Below, piece after piece: positions 19,560 through 28,484 of a DNA stretch of 64,000 bases; the first letter of the stretch is position 1; each line of letters starts with the position of its first letter. The DNA lies in assembly GCA_018241725.1 (NCBI GenBank), contig JAFEDI010000128.1, positions 1 to 64,000 of the forward strand, given 5' to 3'. Below the pieces are notes generated by a model. The model was not told the DNA's origin. It saw only the letters and a program-made list of their open reading frames with translations, and did no database searches. The DNA comes from Pseudomonadota bacterium. GTDB lineage: Bacteria > Pseudomonadota > Gammaproteobacteria > Burkholderiales > Rhodocyclaceae. Made by a program: the position numbers and the translations under genes.

Positions 19560-20573
19560 TCAGCGCCACACGCCGCTGCGCGGCGTGAAGCTGTCCAGCA
19601 CCTTGATGTAGCTGCGCCGGGCCACCGCGTCCGGATCACTCAGATTGGACTGGCACATGCTGCCTTTCAGCTGCGCGATGGAGTGGTATTCCCGCTCGGC
19701 CATCCAGGCCTCCATGTCCCGCAGAATCAGACTCAGGCGCTCGGAACCATGGCTCAGCAGGCAGGACGCCAGGTGCACCACGTCGGCACCGGCCAGCAGC
19801 AACTTGAGGGCCTCGTCGGCACTGTGCACGCCGCCGGTGGCGGCCAGCGTCATCTGCGTCTGGGCCCGCAGGATGGCGATCCAGCGGATACGCAGCAGGG
19901 CTTCCTCCCGGCTGGACAGGTGTAGTTGATCCACCATGCGCAGGCTGTCCAGGTCGATATCCGGCTGGAAGAAACGGTTGAACAGCGCCACGCCACTCGC
20001 TCCGACCAGTTCCAGGCGTCGCACGAAATGCGGCAGTGACGAGAAGAACGGCGACAGCTTCATCACCACCGGAATCTTCACTACGCTGCGCAGTTCCGCC
20101 AGCAAGGCCACGTAACGCGCCTCGACGGAATCCCCGCTCTCGGCCGGGTCCGCCGCCACGTGATAGACGTTGAGTTCCAGCGCATCGGCACCGGCCTCCT
20201 GCAAGGCCAGGCCGAGATCCACCCACCCGGACGGCGTCACCCCGTTGAGGCTGGCAACGACCGGGATGGACAGGCGCTGTTTGACTCGCCGCAGATGCTC
20301 CAGATAACGCTCCAGCGCGCCCTGGAACTCACCATGGTCAGGCAGGAAGCCGGACGACTCGCCGTCGTGGAAATCGGCGTGCAGCAGGAAGCGGTCGGTC
20401 ATCGCGTCCTCGGCGAGGATCTCCTCCTCGTAGAGGGAATGCAGCACCACCGCTGCCGCGCCGGCGTCCTCCAGGCGCAGCAGCGAATCGAGCTGCTTCG
20501 ATAAAGGCGAAGCGGACGGCACCAGCGGGTTCTTCAGCGTGAGGCCGAGGTATTCGGTAGTCAGATCGATCAT
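19560..20573 (-). CDS. Dihydroorotate-dehydrogenase-like FMN protein
   Basis: 337 aa TIM-barrel of the DHOD/PreA family. The N-terminus MIDLTTEYLGLTLKNPLVPS, the segment VVASLNGVTPSGW, ALELNVYHV, the VVMKLSPFFSS strand and the C-terminal phosphate-binding ATGGVHSADEAL fit FMN binding. It is not the biosynthetic PyrD: the order of motifs matches the DHOD-like group that I recall lying beside nifJ in other anaerobic or facultative bacteria. It follows nifJ by 15 bases on the same strand, so it probably works with pyruvate:ferredoxin oxidoreductase, possibly in electron transfer. The substrate is unknown. Confidence 0.85.
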   Translation of the reverse strand: MIDLTTEYLGLTLKNPLVPSASPLSKQLDSLLRLEDAGAAAVVLHSLYEEEILAEDAMTDRFLLHADFHDGESSGFLPDHGEFQGALERYLEHLRRVKQRLSIPVVASLNGVTPSGWVDLGLALQEAGADALELNVYHVAADPAESGDSVEARYVALLAELRSVVKIPVVMKLSPFFSSLPHFVRRLELVGASGVALFNRFFQPDIDLDSLRMVDQLHLSSREEALLRIRWIAILRAQTQMTLAATGGVHSADEALKLLLAGADVVHLASCLLSHGSERLSLILRDMEAWMAEREYHSIAQLKGSMCQSNLSDPDAVARRSYIKVLDSFTPRSGVWR

Positions 20574-20588
20574 CGCAAGTCTCCGTCG

Positions 20589-23500
20589 TCAGACGCCCGC
20601 CTTGGGAGCATCGGCGTGGCCCTGGGCCAGCTCCTGATAGGTCTTGAAGCGCCGGTCGGCCTCCTTCTGGGCTTCCGCCAGCAAGCGCTCGGCCGCTTCC
20701 GGATGGCTGCGGGCGAGCATCGCAAAGCGGGTCTCGCTGTCCATGAAGGCCTTGATCGGCTGGCTCGGTGGTGCCGAGTCGAGCTTGAAGGGATTGGCGC
20801 CGGCCTCATCCAGCCGCGGGTCGTAGCGGAACAGCGGCCAGTGGCCGGACTTCACCGCCATCTCCTGCTGGTGCTGGTTGTAGAGCATGTCCACACCATG
20901 GGCGATGCACGGGCTGTAGGCGACGATCAACGACGGGCCGGCATAGGACTCGGCCTCGTGGAAGGCCCGCAGGGTATGTACGTCCTTCGCGCCGTAGGCC
21001 ACCGTCGCCACGTACACATGACCGTAGTCCGAGGCCAGCCGGGCCAGGTCCTTCTTGGCAGTCGGTTTGCCACCGGCCGAGAACTTGGCCACTGCACCGA
21101 TGGGTGTCGCCTTGGAGGTCTGCCCGCCGGTATTGGAATAGACCTCGGTGTCGAGGACCAGCACATTGACGTCGTAGCTCAGCGCCAGCACGTGGTCCAG
21201 CCCGCCGTAGCCGATGTCGTAGGCCCAGCCGTCGCCGCCGATGATCCACACTGAGCGGCGGATCAGCCATTCGGCGAGGGAATCCAGCTCCTGGGCGCGG
21301 GGATGGGCGCAGCGCGCCAGCACCTGGCGCAACTGGGCGACCCGCTCGCGCTGAGCGCGGAGGCCAAGCTCCTGGCGCTGGTCGGCGGTTACCAGGGCTT
21401 CCGCCAGATCGCCACCGATGACGGCGGCCAGTTCCTTCACCAGCATCTGCGCGTAGCTCATCAGCTGGTCCGACGCCAGGCGCATGCCGAGGCCGAACTC
21501 GGCGTTGTCCTCGAACAGGGAATTGGACCAGGCCGGCCCACGCCCGGCGCCGTTCACCGTGTAGGGCGTGGTCGGCAGGTTGGCGCCGTAGATCGACGAA
21601 CAGCCGGTGGCATTGGCCACCAGCATGCGGTCGCCGAACAGCTGGGTGGCGAGGCGGATGTAGGGTGTCTCGCCGCAACCGGCGCAGGCCCCGGAGAACT
21701 CGAACAGCGGATCGAGCAACATCGCGCCGGGGATGGTGGCCTGCTTGAGCTGGCTGCGGTCGAACTCCGGCAGCTTCAGGAAGAAGTCGAAGTTGGCCCG
21801 CTCCTGCTCGCGCAGCGGCGCCTGGGGTGCCATGTTCACCGCCAGCCGGCTGACGTTGGACTTGTCGTGGATCGGGCAGGCTTCGACGCAATCGCCGCAG
21901 CCCGTGCAGTCCTCCGGCGCCACCTGATAACTGATGTGGGTGCCGGCCGGAAAGTCCTTGCTCTTGGCCGGCACGTGCTTGAAGCCCGGAGGTGCATCGA
22001 CGACCGCCTCGGCTGGGAAGGCTCGCGCGCGGATCGCCGCGTGCGGACAGACGAACACGCACTTGCCGCACTGGGTACACAGGTCCGGCTCCCACACCGG
22101 GATTTCCAGCGCGATGTTGCGCTTCTCGAACTGCGCGGTGCCGCTCGGGAAGGTGCCGTCCGCCGGCAGCGCCGACACCGGCAGGCGGTTGCCCTCGCCG
22201 CGGTAGATCGGCAGCGTGATGTCGCGCACGAAATCGGGCAGCGCGTGGGCAGGTGCCAGCGGGATCGCGTCGCCATCGCCTGCCAGCCCGGCGAAGGGCA
22301 CCTCGTGCAGGTTGGCGAGGGTCACGTCAATGGCCTTGTGGTTCAGGTCGGCCAGGCGCCGGCTCTTGCGGCCATAGGTCTTGTCCACCGCCTTCTTGAT
22401 CGCAGCGATGGCCTGCTCCCGCGGCAGGATGCCGGAGATGGCGAAGAAGCAGGTCTGCATGATGGTGTTGATGCGCCGCCCCATGCCGGCTTCCTGGGCC
22501 ACCCGGTAGGCATCGATGACCCACAGGCGCAGGCCGCGGGCGAGGATGCCGGCGCGCATCGCAGCCGGCAGGCTGGCCCACACCGCGTCCGCCGGCTGCG
22601 GTGTGTTGAGCAGGAAGACGCCACCCGGCGCCGCATGGGCGAGCAGGTCGTAACGCTCCACGAAAACCGTCTGGTGACAGGCCACGAAACCCGCCATGCC
22701 AGCCTCCACCAGGTAGCTGGAGCGGATCGCCGCCGGCCCGAAGCGCAGGTGGGATACCGTCACCGCGCCGGACTTCTTGGAGTCATAGACGAAATAGCCC
22801 TGGGCCTGCAGCTCGGTAGCCTCGCCGACGATCTTGATCGAGTTCTTGTTGGCCGACACCGTGCCATCCGCGCCCAAGCCCCAGAACACCGCATGCTGCA
22901 AACGGCGGGACGCGTCGGTGCGGAAGTCCGCATCCCAGGGCAGCGACAGCTGCGTGAGGTCATCCACGATGCCGACGGTGAAGCGGCGCTTCGGCGCTTC
23001 CGCAGCAAGCTCGTCGAACACCGCCTTGGCCATGCCCGGCGTGAATTCCTTGCTGGCCAGCCCGTAGCGGCCGCCGATCACCCGCGGCATTGGGCGCAGG
23101 CCGTCGGCTGCGGCTTCCGCGCAGGCGGTCATCACGTCCTTGAACAAGGGCTCGCCGTCGGCGCCGGGTTCCTTGCAGCGGTCCAGCACCGCGATCGCCC
23201 GCACGCAGGCCGGCAATGCGGCCAACAGCGCCGCCGCCGGAAACGGCCGGTACAGGCGCAGCTTGAGCAAGCCGACCTTCTCGCCACGGGCCAGCAGGTG
23301 CTCGACGGTCTCCTCGGCGGTCTCCGCCGCCGAGCCCATCACCACCATCACCCGCTCCGCGTCGGGCGCACCGACGTAGTCGCACAGCCGGTAGCGCCGG
23401 CCGGTCAGCCCGGCGAAGCGATCCATGGCGTCCTGCACGAGGCCGGGAAAGGCGTCGTAATAGGGATTGGCCCGCTCACGGGACTGGAAGAACACATCCG

Positions 23501-24161
23501 GGTTCTGCGCCGTGCCGCGAATCACCGGATGTTCCGGCGACAGCGCGCGGGCGCGGTGGGCGGCCACCAGCCCGTCGTCGATCATCCCGCGCACGGTGTC
23601 CGCCTCGACGGCGACGATCTTGGCGACCTCATGGGACGTGCGGAAGCCGTCGAAGAAGTGGATCACCGGAATGCGCCCGGCGAGGGTCGCCGCCTGGGCG
23701 ATCAGCGCCATGTCCTGGGCTTCCTGCACCGAATTGCTGGCCAGCAGCGCACAGCCGGTGGCGCGGCAGGCCATCACGTCGGAGTGGTCGCCGAAGATCG
23801 ACAACGCATGGGTCGCCACCGCCCGCGCCGCCACGTGCAGCACGAAGGGCGTCAGCTCGCCGGCCATCTTGTAGAGGTTGGGGATGAACAGCAGCAGGCC
23901 CTGGCTGGCGGTGAAGCTGGTGCCCAGCGCGCCGGAGGTCAGCACTCCGTGCAGCGCGCCGGCCGCCCCACCTTCCGACTGCATCTCGATGATCTTCGGT
24001 ACCACGCCCCACAGGTTGGGCTTGCCCTGGGCCGCCCATTCGTCGGCCCATTCGCCCATGCTGGAGGACGGAGTGATCGGGTAGATGGCAATCACCTCGC
24101 TGCCGAGATAGGCCATCCGTGCGGCGGCTTCGTTGCCGTCGAGGTTGAGACAGGTGCTCAT
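20589..24161 (-). CDS. nifJ: Pyruvate:ferredoxin (flavodoxin) oxidoreductase
   Basis: 1190 aa, the usual single-chain PFOR length. It oxidises pyruvate to acetyl-CoA and CO2 with ferredoxin or flavodoxin as acceptor. The N-terminal domain begins LDGNEAAARMAYLGSEV and contains IYPITPSSSMGEWADEW. Two 4Fe-4S motifs lie near residues 694 (CTQCGKCVFVCP) and 752 (CTGCGDCVEACP); the C-terminal TPP domain starts near CAGCGETPY (826). I chose ATG 24161, which has GGGAG upstream; a longer frame to 24377 is unlikely to be translated. Together with the adjacent PDH operon it gives aerobic and anaerobic routes to acetyl-CoA. Confidence 0.96.
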   Translation of the reverse strand: MSTCLNLDGNEAAARMAYLGSEVIAIYPITPSSSMGEWADEWAAQGKPNLWGVVPKIIEMQSEGGAAGALHGVLTSGALGTSFTASQGLLLFIPNLYKMAGELTPFVLHVAARAVATHALSIFGDHSDVMACRATGCALLASNSVQEAQDMALIAQAATLAGRIPVIHFFDGFRTSHEVAKIVAVEADTVRGMIDDGLVAAHRARALSPEHPVIRGTAQNPDVFFQSRERANPYYDAFPGLVQDAMDRFAGLTGRRYRLCDYVGAPDAERVMVVMGSAAETAEETVEHLLARGEKVGLLKLRLYRPFPAAALLAALPACVRAIAVLDRCKEPGADGEPLFKDVMTACAEAAADGLRPMPRVIGGRYGLASKEFTPGMAKAVFDELAAEAPKRRFTVGIVDDLTQLSLPWDADFRTDASRRLQHAVFWGLGADGTVSANKNSIKIVGEATELQAQGYFVYDSKKSGAVTVSHLRFGPAAIRSSYLVEAGMAGFVACHQTVFVERYDLLAHAAPGGVFLLNTPQPADAVWASLPAAMRAGILARGLRLWVIDAYRVAQEAGMGRRINTIMQTCFFAISGILPREQAIAAIKKAVDKTYGRKSRRLADLNHKAIDVTLANLHEVPFAGLAGDGDAIPLAPAHALPDFVRDITLPIYRGEGNRLPVSALPADGTFPSGTAQFEKRNIALEIPVWEPDLCTQCGKCVFVCPHAAIRARAFPAEAVVDAPPGFKHVPAKSKDFPAGTHISYQVAPEDCTGCGDCVEACPIHDKSNVSRLAVNMAPQAPLREQERANFDFFLKLPEFDRSQLKQATIPGAMLLDPLFEFSGACAGCGETPYIRLATQLFGDRMLVANATGCSSIYGANLPTTPYTVNGAGRGPAWSNSLFEDNAEFGLGMRLASDQLMSYAQMLVKELAAVIGGDLAEALVTADQRQELGLRAQRERVAQLRQVLARCAHPRAQELDSLAEWLIRRSVWIIGGDGWAYDIGYGGLDHVLALSYDVNVLVLDTEVYSNTGGQTSKATPIGAVAKFSAGGKPTAKKDLARLASDYGHVYVATVAYGAKDVHTLRAFHEAESYAGPSLIVAYSPCIAHGVDMLYNQHQQEMAVKSGHWPLFRYDPRLDEAGANPFKLDSAPPSQPIKAFMDSETRFAMLARSHPEAAERLLAEAQKEADRRFKTYQELAQGHADAPKAGV

Positions 24162-24266
24162 GACGACTCCCTGCGGGAAGCGGCGTCCCTGGTCACCCAC
24201 AACGGGCAGGCTGAAGACGCGACGCAGCAATGGAGGAATCATAAGTCCGCCCGCCTGGCGGTCCCT

Positions 24267-24280
24267 TTGACATGGCGCAA
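24267..24280. promoter_or_regulatory. Weak FNR/Anr-like box upstream of nifJ
   Basis: TTGAC-ATGG-CGCAA resembles the TTGAT-N4-ATCAA box, matching 7 of 10 conserved positions, and lies about 106 bases before the nifJ start. Anaerobic control of PFOR would make sense, but the match is weak and no -10/-35 pair was fixed relative to it. Confidence 0.25.
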
Positions 24281-24419
24281 AGGAGGATTCGACAGGCCGG
24301 GCGCAGCAGCGCTGCCGCCAGCCCCCCGTATTGGCTGGACACCATAAGGGGTCGGAAACCGGCCATGCAAGACGCATTCACGCTTGACGCGCCCGGCAGA
24401 TCGCCAGCATCATGGGCCC

Positions 24420-24515
24420 ATGAACTTCCCGAAGACCTTCCCGGCCATTTCCATCCGCCGTTGCGCCCTGCGCGCATGGCGCGTTGCCGTTTGTCCGGGG
24501 CCGGGATCGGGGTAG
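24420..24515 (+). CDS. Possible 31-aa leader peptide before eamA
   Basis: A short frame begins MNFPKTFPAISIRRC and ends PGPGSG, about 30 bases before an intrinsic terminator and about 105 bases before the EamA transporter start. Short frame, terminator and structural gene on the same strand is the layout of transcription attenuation. It contains two Cys, one Trp and six Arg but no striking run of one amino acid, and no ribosome site is visible. It may not be translated; the transcript could instead be a small RNA. Apart from this and the FNR-like box, the 24162-24620 gap holds nothing else that I can support. Confidence 0.25.
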   Translation: MNFPKTFPAISIRRCALRAWRVAVCPGPGSG

Positions 24516-24545
24516 TTCGCAGCAGCACTCACCGACATCACCAAG

Positions 24546-24575
24546 GGCCGCGGATCATCAGACCGCGGCCTTTTT
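24546..24575 (+). terminator. Intrinsic terminator upstream of eamA
   Basis: GGCCGCGG (24546-24553) and CCGCGGCC (24563-24570) pair perfectly over a 9-base loop, followed by five T and a T-rich stretch. It lies only 45 bases before the EamA start, so it ends a short upstream transcript or acts as a leader attenuator. Confidence 0.85.
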
Positions 24576-24620
24576 CTTTGCCCTTGAGGATTCATCCCAC
24601 CCTGCCACGAAAGGTACGTC

Positions 24621-25520
24621 ATGCCGGTTTCCCTCGCCTACCTCGCCATCATCCTGATCTGGTCCACCACCCCGCTCGCCATCCGCTGGAGCACCGAAGG
24701 CGCCGGTTTCGCCTTCTCCGCGCTGGCCCGCATGCTGATCGGGGCGCTGGTGGCCGCGGCGATCCTGGGCGTCGGGCGAATCGGACTACCGCTCCACGCC
24801 CGCGCCCGCCGGGCCTACCTGGTCGGTGGTGTCGGCCTGTTCGGCATCATGGCACTGACCTACTGGGGCGCACGCTACGTGAGTTCGGGGCTGATTTCCG
24901 TGATGTTCGGGCTCTCTCCGCTGATGGCTGGCCTACTGGCCGCCTGTTGGCTCGGAGAGCGCTCCCTGACGCCGGCAAGATTGGCCGGCACGCTGCTCGG
25001 CGCCGGCGGGCTGGCGCTGATCTTCATGCCGGATGGTGCAGCCAGCGGCATGAACGTCACAGCCGGCCTGGTAGCCCTGCTGGTGGCCGTATTCATCTCG
25101 TCGGCGAGCCTGGTCGTGCTGAAGCGGATCGGCGACGACAGCCCACCGCTGGCCACCACCTTCGGCTCCCTGGCGGTGTCGCTGCCGCTGTTCGGGCTTT
25201 TATGGCTGGCCGACGGCGCGGCGCTGCCCGCCGCCCTGCCCTCGCGCACCGCGGCGGCCATCGGTTACCTGGGCATCTTCGGTTCGGTGATCGGCTTTGC
25301 GCTGTACTACTACGTGATCAAACATCTGGAGGCCTCGAAGGTCGCCCTGATCACGCTGATCACGCCGGTGATGGCGCTGCTGCTCGGGCATCTGCTCAAC
25401 CGCGAGGAGATCGGCCCGCAGGTGATGGCCGGCACGGGCCTGATCCTGCTCGGCCTCGTCGTCCATGAGAGCGGCACCTGGCGGCCCGTCCTGGGGCGGC
25501 TGCGCGGCGCCCGCGGTTAA
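24621..25520 (+). CDS. EamA-family (DMT superfamily) transporter
   Basis: 299 aa integral membrane protein with about ten hydrophobic segments arranged as two EamA repeats (roughly residues 5-135 and 150-285). Typical pieces are WSTTPLAIRWS, LSPLMAGLLAACWLGER and the C-terminal-half counterpart LITPVMALLLGHLLNREE. Such proteins export amino acids or other metabolites; the substrate cannot be told here. A GAAAGG ribosome site precedes the ATG. The short frame and terminator just upstream hint at attenuation control. Confidence 0.9.
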   Translation: MPVSLAYLAIILIWSTTPLAIRWSTEGAGFAFSALARMLIGALVAAAILGVGRIGLPLHARARRAYLVGGVGLFGIMALTYWGARYVSSGLISVMFGLSPLMAGLLAACWLGERSLTPARLAGTLLGAGGLALIFMPDGAASGMNVTAGLVALLVAVFISSASLVVLKRIGDDSPPLATTFGSLAVSLPLFGLLWLADGAALPAALPSRTAAAIGYLGIFGSVIGFALYYYVIKHLEASKVALITLITPVMALLLGHLLNREEIGPQVMAGTGLILLGLVVHESGTWRPVLGRLRGARG

Positions 25521-25545
25521 ACGGGCCCGCGCGGACCGGCGCGAC

Positions 25546-26049
25546 TCAGACCGCGTCGAAAGCGGCGTGGTACTGGACGGTGCCGGACAGCCCGTCCAGG
25601 TGGCCGGGCTGCAGTTCGACGACGAGGTAAGCCTCGTCCGGCACTTCATATGCGAAACAGATTCCGTGGCGGGACGCCGGCACGAAGCCGAAGCGCGGGT
25701 AATAGGCCGGATGGCCCAGCACCACGACGGCACCGGCCCCCGCCTCGCGGGCCTGGCGCAGCCCCTCGACGACCAGCGCCGAACCGACGCCGCTACGCTG
25801 GTATTCCGGGCGCACCGCCATCGGTGCCAGCGCCATCAAACGCGCGCGCGGATAACCGGGCAGGTGGACCGGCGTCAGCAGGATGTGGCCCGCGATGATG
25901 CCCTTGTCGTCGGCCACCAGCGACACATAGGGGAAAGTGTGCCCACGCAGGGCGTCCACCAGATCCGCCTCGGCCGGGCTTTCGAAAGCGGCGAGATTGA
26001 CCTCGCGGACGGCGGCCACATCGGCCGGGGTTTCGTTGCGGATCCGCAC
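25546..26049 (-). CDS. GNAT family N-acetyltransferase
   Basis: 167 aa from a GTG at 26049, which has GGAGA nine bases upstream and makes the protein start at VRIRNETPADVAAVREV, the usual GNAT N-terminus. The acetyl-CoA loop lies in ALAPMAVRPEYQRSGVGSAL, followed by VVVLGHPAYYPRFGF, which is characteristic of the YhbS-like group of predicted acetyltransferases. The substrate is unknown. It is convergent with the EamA gene and follows terC. Confidence 0.88.
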   Translation of the reverse strand: MRIRNETPADVAAVREVNLAAFESPAEADLVDALRGHTFPYVSLVADDKGIIAGHILLTPVHLPGYPRARLMALAPMAVRPEYQRSGVGSALVVEGLRQAREAGAGAVVVLGHPAYYPRFGFVPASRHGICFAYEVPDEAYLVVELQPGHLDGLSGTVQYHAAFDAV

Positions 26050-26198
26050 GCGGCAGGGTCTCCAGGCAGTCGGGGAAAGCCCGGCAGGATGCCCGTCCTG
26101 CCGGGCGGCGTCCACCCTCTCAAGGAAGCGTCGGGCCGCCCCAAGTTTCCTTCTCCCCCGCGGGGGACGGGCCGGGCGCAGCCCGACCCTGGGGGCAC

Positions 26199-27176
26199 TC
26201 ACCTCTCGGCCTGCACCGCCTCCAGTCGCTCCTTGCGCAGGGACAACCAGACGGACGTGCCGATCAGTGCAGCCACCACGCCGAGGGACAGGCCCACAGG
26301 CACATGCACGAGGTCCATCAGCAGCATCTTGCCGCCGATGAAGACCAGCACCGCAGCCAGGCCGAACTTGAGCAGCGAGAAGCGCTGGGCGAAGTCGGCG
26401 AGCAGAAAGTACATCGCGCGCAGGCCGAGGATCGCGAAGATGTTGGAAGTCAGCACGATGAAGGGGTCGGTGGTGATCGCGAAGATCGCCGGGATCGAAT
26501 CCACCGCGAAAATCACGTCGGACGCCTCCACCAGCACCAGAGCCAGGAACAGCGGCGTCGCATAGCGGACCAGGCGGCCGCCCTCCTCCCGCTGCACGAA
26601 GAAGTGCTGGCCGTGAAACTCGCTACTGATCTTCATGTGGCCGCGCAGCCAGCGCACCACCGGGTTCCGGTTGAGGTCGGTTTCATGCTCGGCACTGACG
26701 AACATCTTCACGCCGGTCAGCAGCAGGAAGGCTCCGAACACGTAGAGCAGCCAGCTGAACTGGGCGATCAGCCAGGCGCCAGCGAAGATCATCAGTGTAC
26801 GCAGCATGATCGCGCCGGCCACGCCGAACAGCAGCACCCGCTTCTGCAACGCCGGTGGCACCGCGAAGAAGGAGAACAGCATCAACCACACGAACACGTT
26901 GTCGACGGCCAGCGCCTTCTCGATCAGATAGCCGGTGACGAACTCCAGCGCCCGCGCGTTGGCCACCTCGCGCCCGGCCGTGCCGTCCAGATACCACCAC
27001 AGGGCGCCGGCAAACAGCAGCGCGACGCTGACCCACACCACCGACCACAGGCCGGCCTCCTTCAGGGACACCTTGTGTTCCCTGCCGCCACCGACCACCA
27101 GCAGGTCGATGGCCAGCATCACCAGCACAACGGCCGCGAAGCCCGCCCACATCCACCAGGTACCGATACTTTCCAT
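26199..27176 (-). CDS. TerC/Alx-family membrane protein, probable manganese exporter
   Basis: 325 aa with about nine hydrophobic segments. The TerC motifs are present: [19 protein letters not shown] in the first half and [20 protein letters not shown] in the second, with the conserved acidic residues. I chose ATG 27176 because GGGAGA lies 6 bases upstream. The leader contains a yybP-ykoY aptamer and a terminator hairpin, so expression should rise with Mn(II). Alx and related proteins are linked to Mn export, which fits. Confidence 0.93.
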   Translation of the reverse strand: MESIGTWWMWAGFAAVVLVMLAIDLLVVGGGREHKVSLKEAGLWSVVWVSVALLFAGALWWYLDGTAGREVANARALEFVTGYLIEKALAVDNVFVWLMLFSFFAVPPALQKRVLLFGVAGAIMLRTLMIFAGAWLIAQFSWLLYVFGAFLLLTGVKMFVSAEHETDLNRNPVVRWLRGHMKISSEFHGQHFFVQREEGGRLVRYATPLFLALVLVEASDVIFAVDSIPAIFAITTDPFIVLTSNIFAILGLRAMYFLLADFAQRFSLLKFGLAAVLVFIGGKMLLMDLVHVPVGLSLGVVAALIGTSVWLSLRKERLEAVQAER

Positions 27177-27203
27177 GTGAAATCTCCCAAAACGGAACCA
27201 AAC

Positions 27204-27237
27204 AAAAAGGCCTTTCGTCCAGCGATGACGAAAGGCC
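27204..27237 (-). terminator. Expression-platform terminator of the Mn riboswitch
   Basis: Reading leftward, GGCCTTTCGTC (27237-27227) pairs with GACGAAAGGCC (27219-27209) across seven bases, followed by five T (27208-27204). It lies between the aptamer and the terC start, 28 bases before the ATG. This is where Mn-dependent readthrough would be decided. Confidence 0.85.
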
Positions 27238-27274
27238 AATGAGCTTGGTCCGGCGGGGGAGCCGGTTTTGCCGG

Positions 27275-27442
27275 AAGACACTTTGCCATCGCGGCAAAGG
27301 TCTTGCTCACAGTCGCCCTTGATTCTCGAACGACTGCCCGGTAGCCGGGAGATCAGCCGCGGCGCCGTGCATGGCACGGCGGGTTCGCACGGCATTCTCC
27401 GTCTTGACGGCCCACCGACGTGGAGCTACTCCCCTTTGGGAC
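27275..27442 (-). ncRNA. yybP-ykoY (manganese) riboswitch upstream of terC
   Basis: On the reverse strand the leader begins with CCCAAAGGGGAGTAGC (GGGGAGTAGC at 27434-27425), has an internal GTCAAGAC, and ends with GAGCAAGACCTTTGCC, four bases, then GGCAAAG. These are the conserved blocks of the yybP-ykoY aptamer, whose two parts dock to form the Mn(II) site. A terminator hairpin and a TerC gene follow, as in the known class (for example alx). Exact ends are approximate. The 27177-27493 gap is fully used by promoter, aptamer and terminator. Confidence 0.9.
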
Positions 27443-27448
27443 ACTCGA

Positions 27449-27477
27449 AATATAGAAGCAGCCGCTGCGGAACGCAA
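27449..27477 (-). promoter_or_regulatory. Sigma-70 promoter of the terC riboswitch transcript
   Basis: On the reverse strand TTGCGT (27477-27472) and TATATT (27454-27449) are 17 bases apart. The predicted start lies near 27442, at the first conserved aptamer bases. Confidence 0.75.
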
Positions 27478-27493
27478 GGACCGGCGACGGGAC

Positions 27494-28018
27494 TCAGCCC
27501 TCGTCCGGCAGCATGCCGAGGAACTGGGCCTCGATGGTGTCGATGTGGGCGACGCCCACTTCGGCGGCGATCTGGCGGCATAGCTCGAAGGCATCGAGCA
27601 GGTCGGCTCGCGTCGTGCAGTTGCGCAGACGCTCGCGTACCGGCAGGTCGGCCTGGCGCAGGCTCTGCTCCATCGCGTTGAGCAGGTACAGACGCGCCAA
27701 GGCCAGGGAGCGGCGGCGGCCCGGCTGGGGCTCCGGCCGTGCCAGGGGCCCTTGCAGGCGTGCAGCCGGCGGCACCGAAGCCCTGCTGGCCGGCGGCAAG
27801 CCTCCATCCAGCGGGGCGATCAGCCCCAGTTCGCGCAGCTCGGCCAGCGCCTCACGGATGTTGCCCAATGCGGCCGCCGCAGCGCAGAGCTGGCCGACGC
27901 TGTTGCGGCCATCCACGAGGATCAGCACGGTCCGCAGACGGTTCGGCACCCGACGGCTGCGGTTCGCGATCTCTGCCAACCCCTCCGCCGTCTTCTCCAG
28001 AATCCACTCGTCATTCAT
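27494..28018 (-). CDS. Hypothetical cytoplasmic protein
   Basis: 174 aa from ATG 28018, which has AAGGG upstream; a longer frame to 28051 is less likely. I do not recognise a named family. The first 65 residues (EKTAEGLAEIANRSRRVPNR, then LILVDGRNSVGQL and ALAELRELGLI) look like a winged-helix-like domain of the kind I recall attached to other betaproteobacterial regulators. A Pro/Ala/Arg-rich linker and a helical C-terminal half follow. No membrane segment. Confidence 0.7.
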   Translation of the reverse strand: MNDEWILEKTAEGLAEIANRSRRVPNRLRTVLILVDGRNSVGQLCAAAAALGNIREALAELRELGLIAPLDGGLPPASRASVPPAARLQGPLARPEPQPGRRRSLALARLYLLNAMEQSLRQADLPVRERLRNCTTRADLLDAFELCRQIAAEVGVAHIDTIEAQFLGMLPDEG

Positions 28019-28096
28019 TGCGCATACCCTTGCCTGCAACCACATCGGCACCGAGCATACGGTATGAAGACTTCAGCCTTGTGACATCCGTCACGG

Positions 28097-28483
28097 CTAC
28101 CGGGGCTGGCGCGGGTGTCGCCCCCAATGGCGGAAACTCGCCGGCGCGTGGGCGAAGACGACCGAAAAGACCAGCACGCTCCAGAACAAGGCCGGACGCC
28201 TAGCCTCATCCATGAGGAACCAGCCGAGCAGCGCGAACTTGACGAGCAGGGACAGGCCCGCCGGCTCTGCCAGCCAGCGCGGATTGGACCACGCGTCGAG
28301 CGCCGCCATGCCCGCACCCGACAGCACCAGCAGCACGGGGAAATGCGAGTCCGTCACGCCTCCGCCGACCAGGCCGGCACCGACACCGACCACACCGGCC
28401 AGATGCGCCGCACGCAGCGCTACACCCAGCCAGCGCCGGCCCGGAAAATCCCGGTAACGGAACGGGGCGCTCACAGCGCTCAC
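28097..28483 (-). CDS. Small integral membrane protein, unknown function
   Basis: 128 aa with four predicted hydrophobic segments (starting near AALRAAHLAGVVGVGAG, HFPVLLVLSGAGMAAL, LLVKFALLGWFLM and FWSVLVFSVVFAHAP). Two GTG starts (28483 and 28471) are possible; the first lies two bases after the stop of the CinA-like gene, so the two are probably co-translated. I do not recognise a characterised family. Confidence 0.7.
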   Translation of the reverse strand: MSAVSAPFRYRDFPGRRWLGVALRAAHLAGVVGVGAGLVGGGVTDSHFPVLLVLSGAGMAALDAWSNPRWLAEPAGLSLLVKFALLGWFLMDEARRPALFWSVLVFSVVFAHAPASFRHWGRHPRQPR

Positions 28484-28484
28484 C

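Noticed and set aside
19072-19611. A 179-aa rightward protein and other frames through the 21-bp array
   Set aside because: Three or more frames on both strands are open because the unit is a multiple of three. None has a ribosome site, and the conserved columns look DNA-level. Kept as a repeat, not a CDS.
24162-24377. N-terminal extension of nifJ to 24377
   Set aside because: The family begins at the MSTCLNLDGNE-type start, and ATG 24161 has a good GGGAG site. The extension is Arg/Pro/Trp-rich and unlike PFOR.
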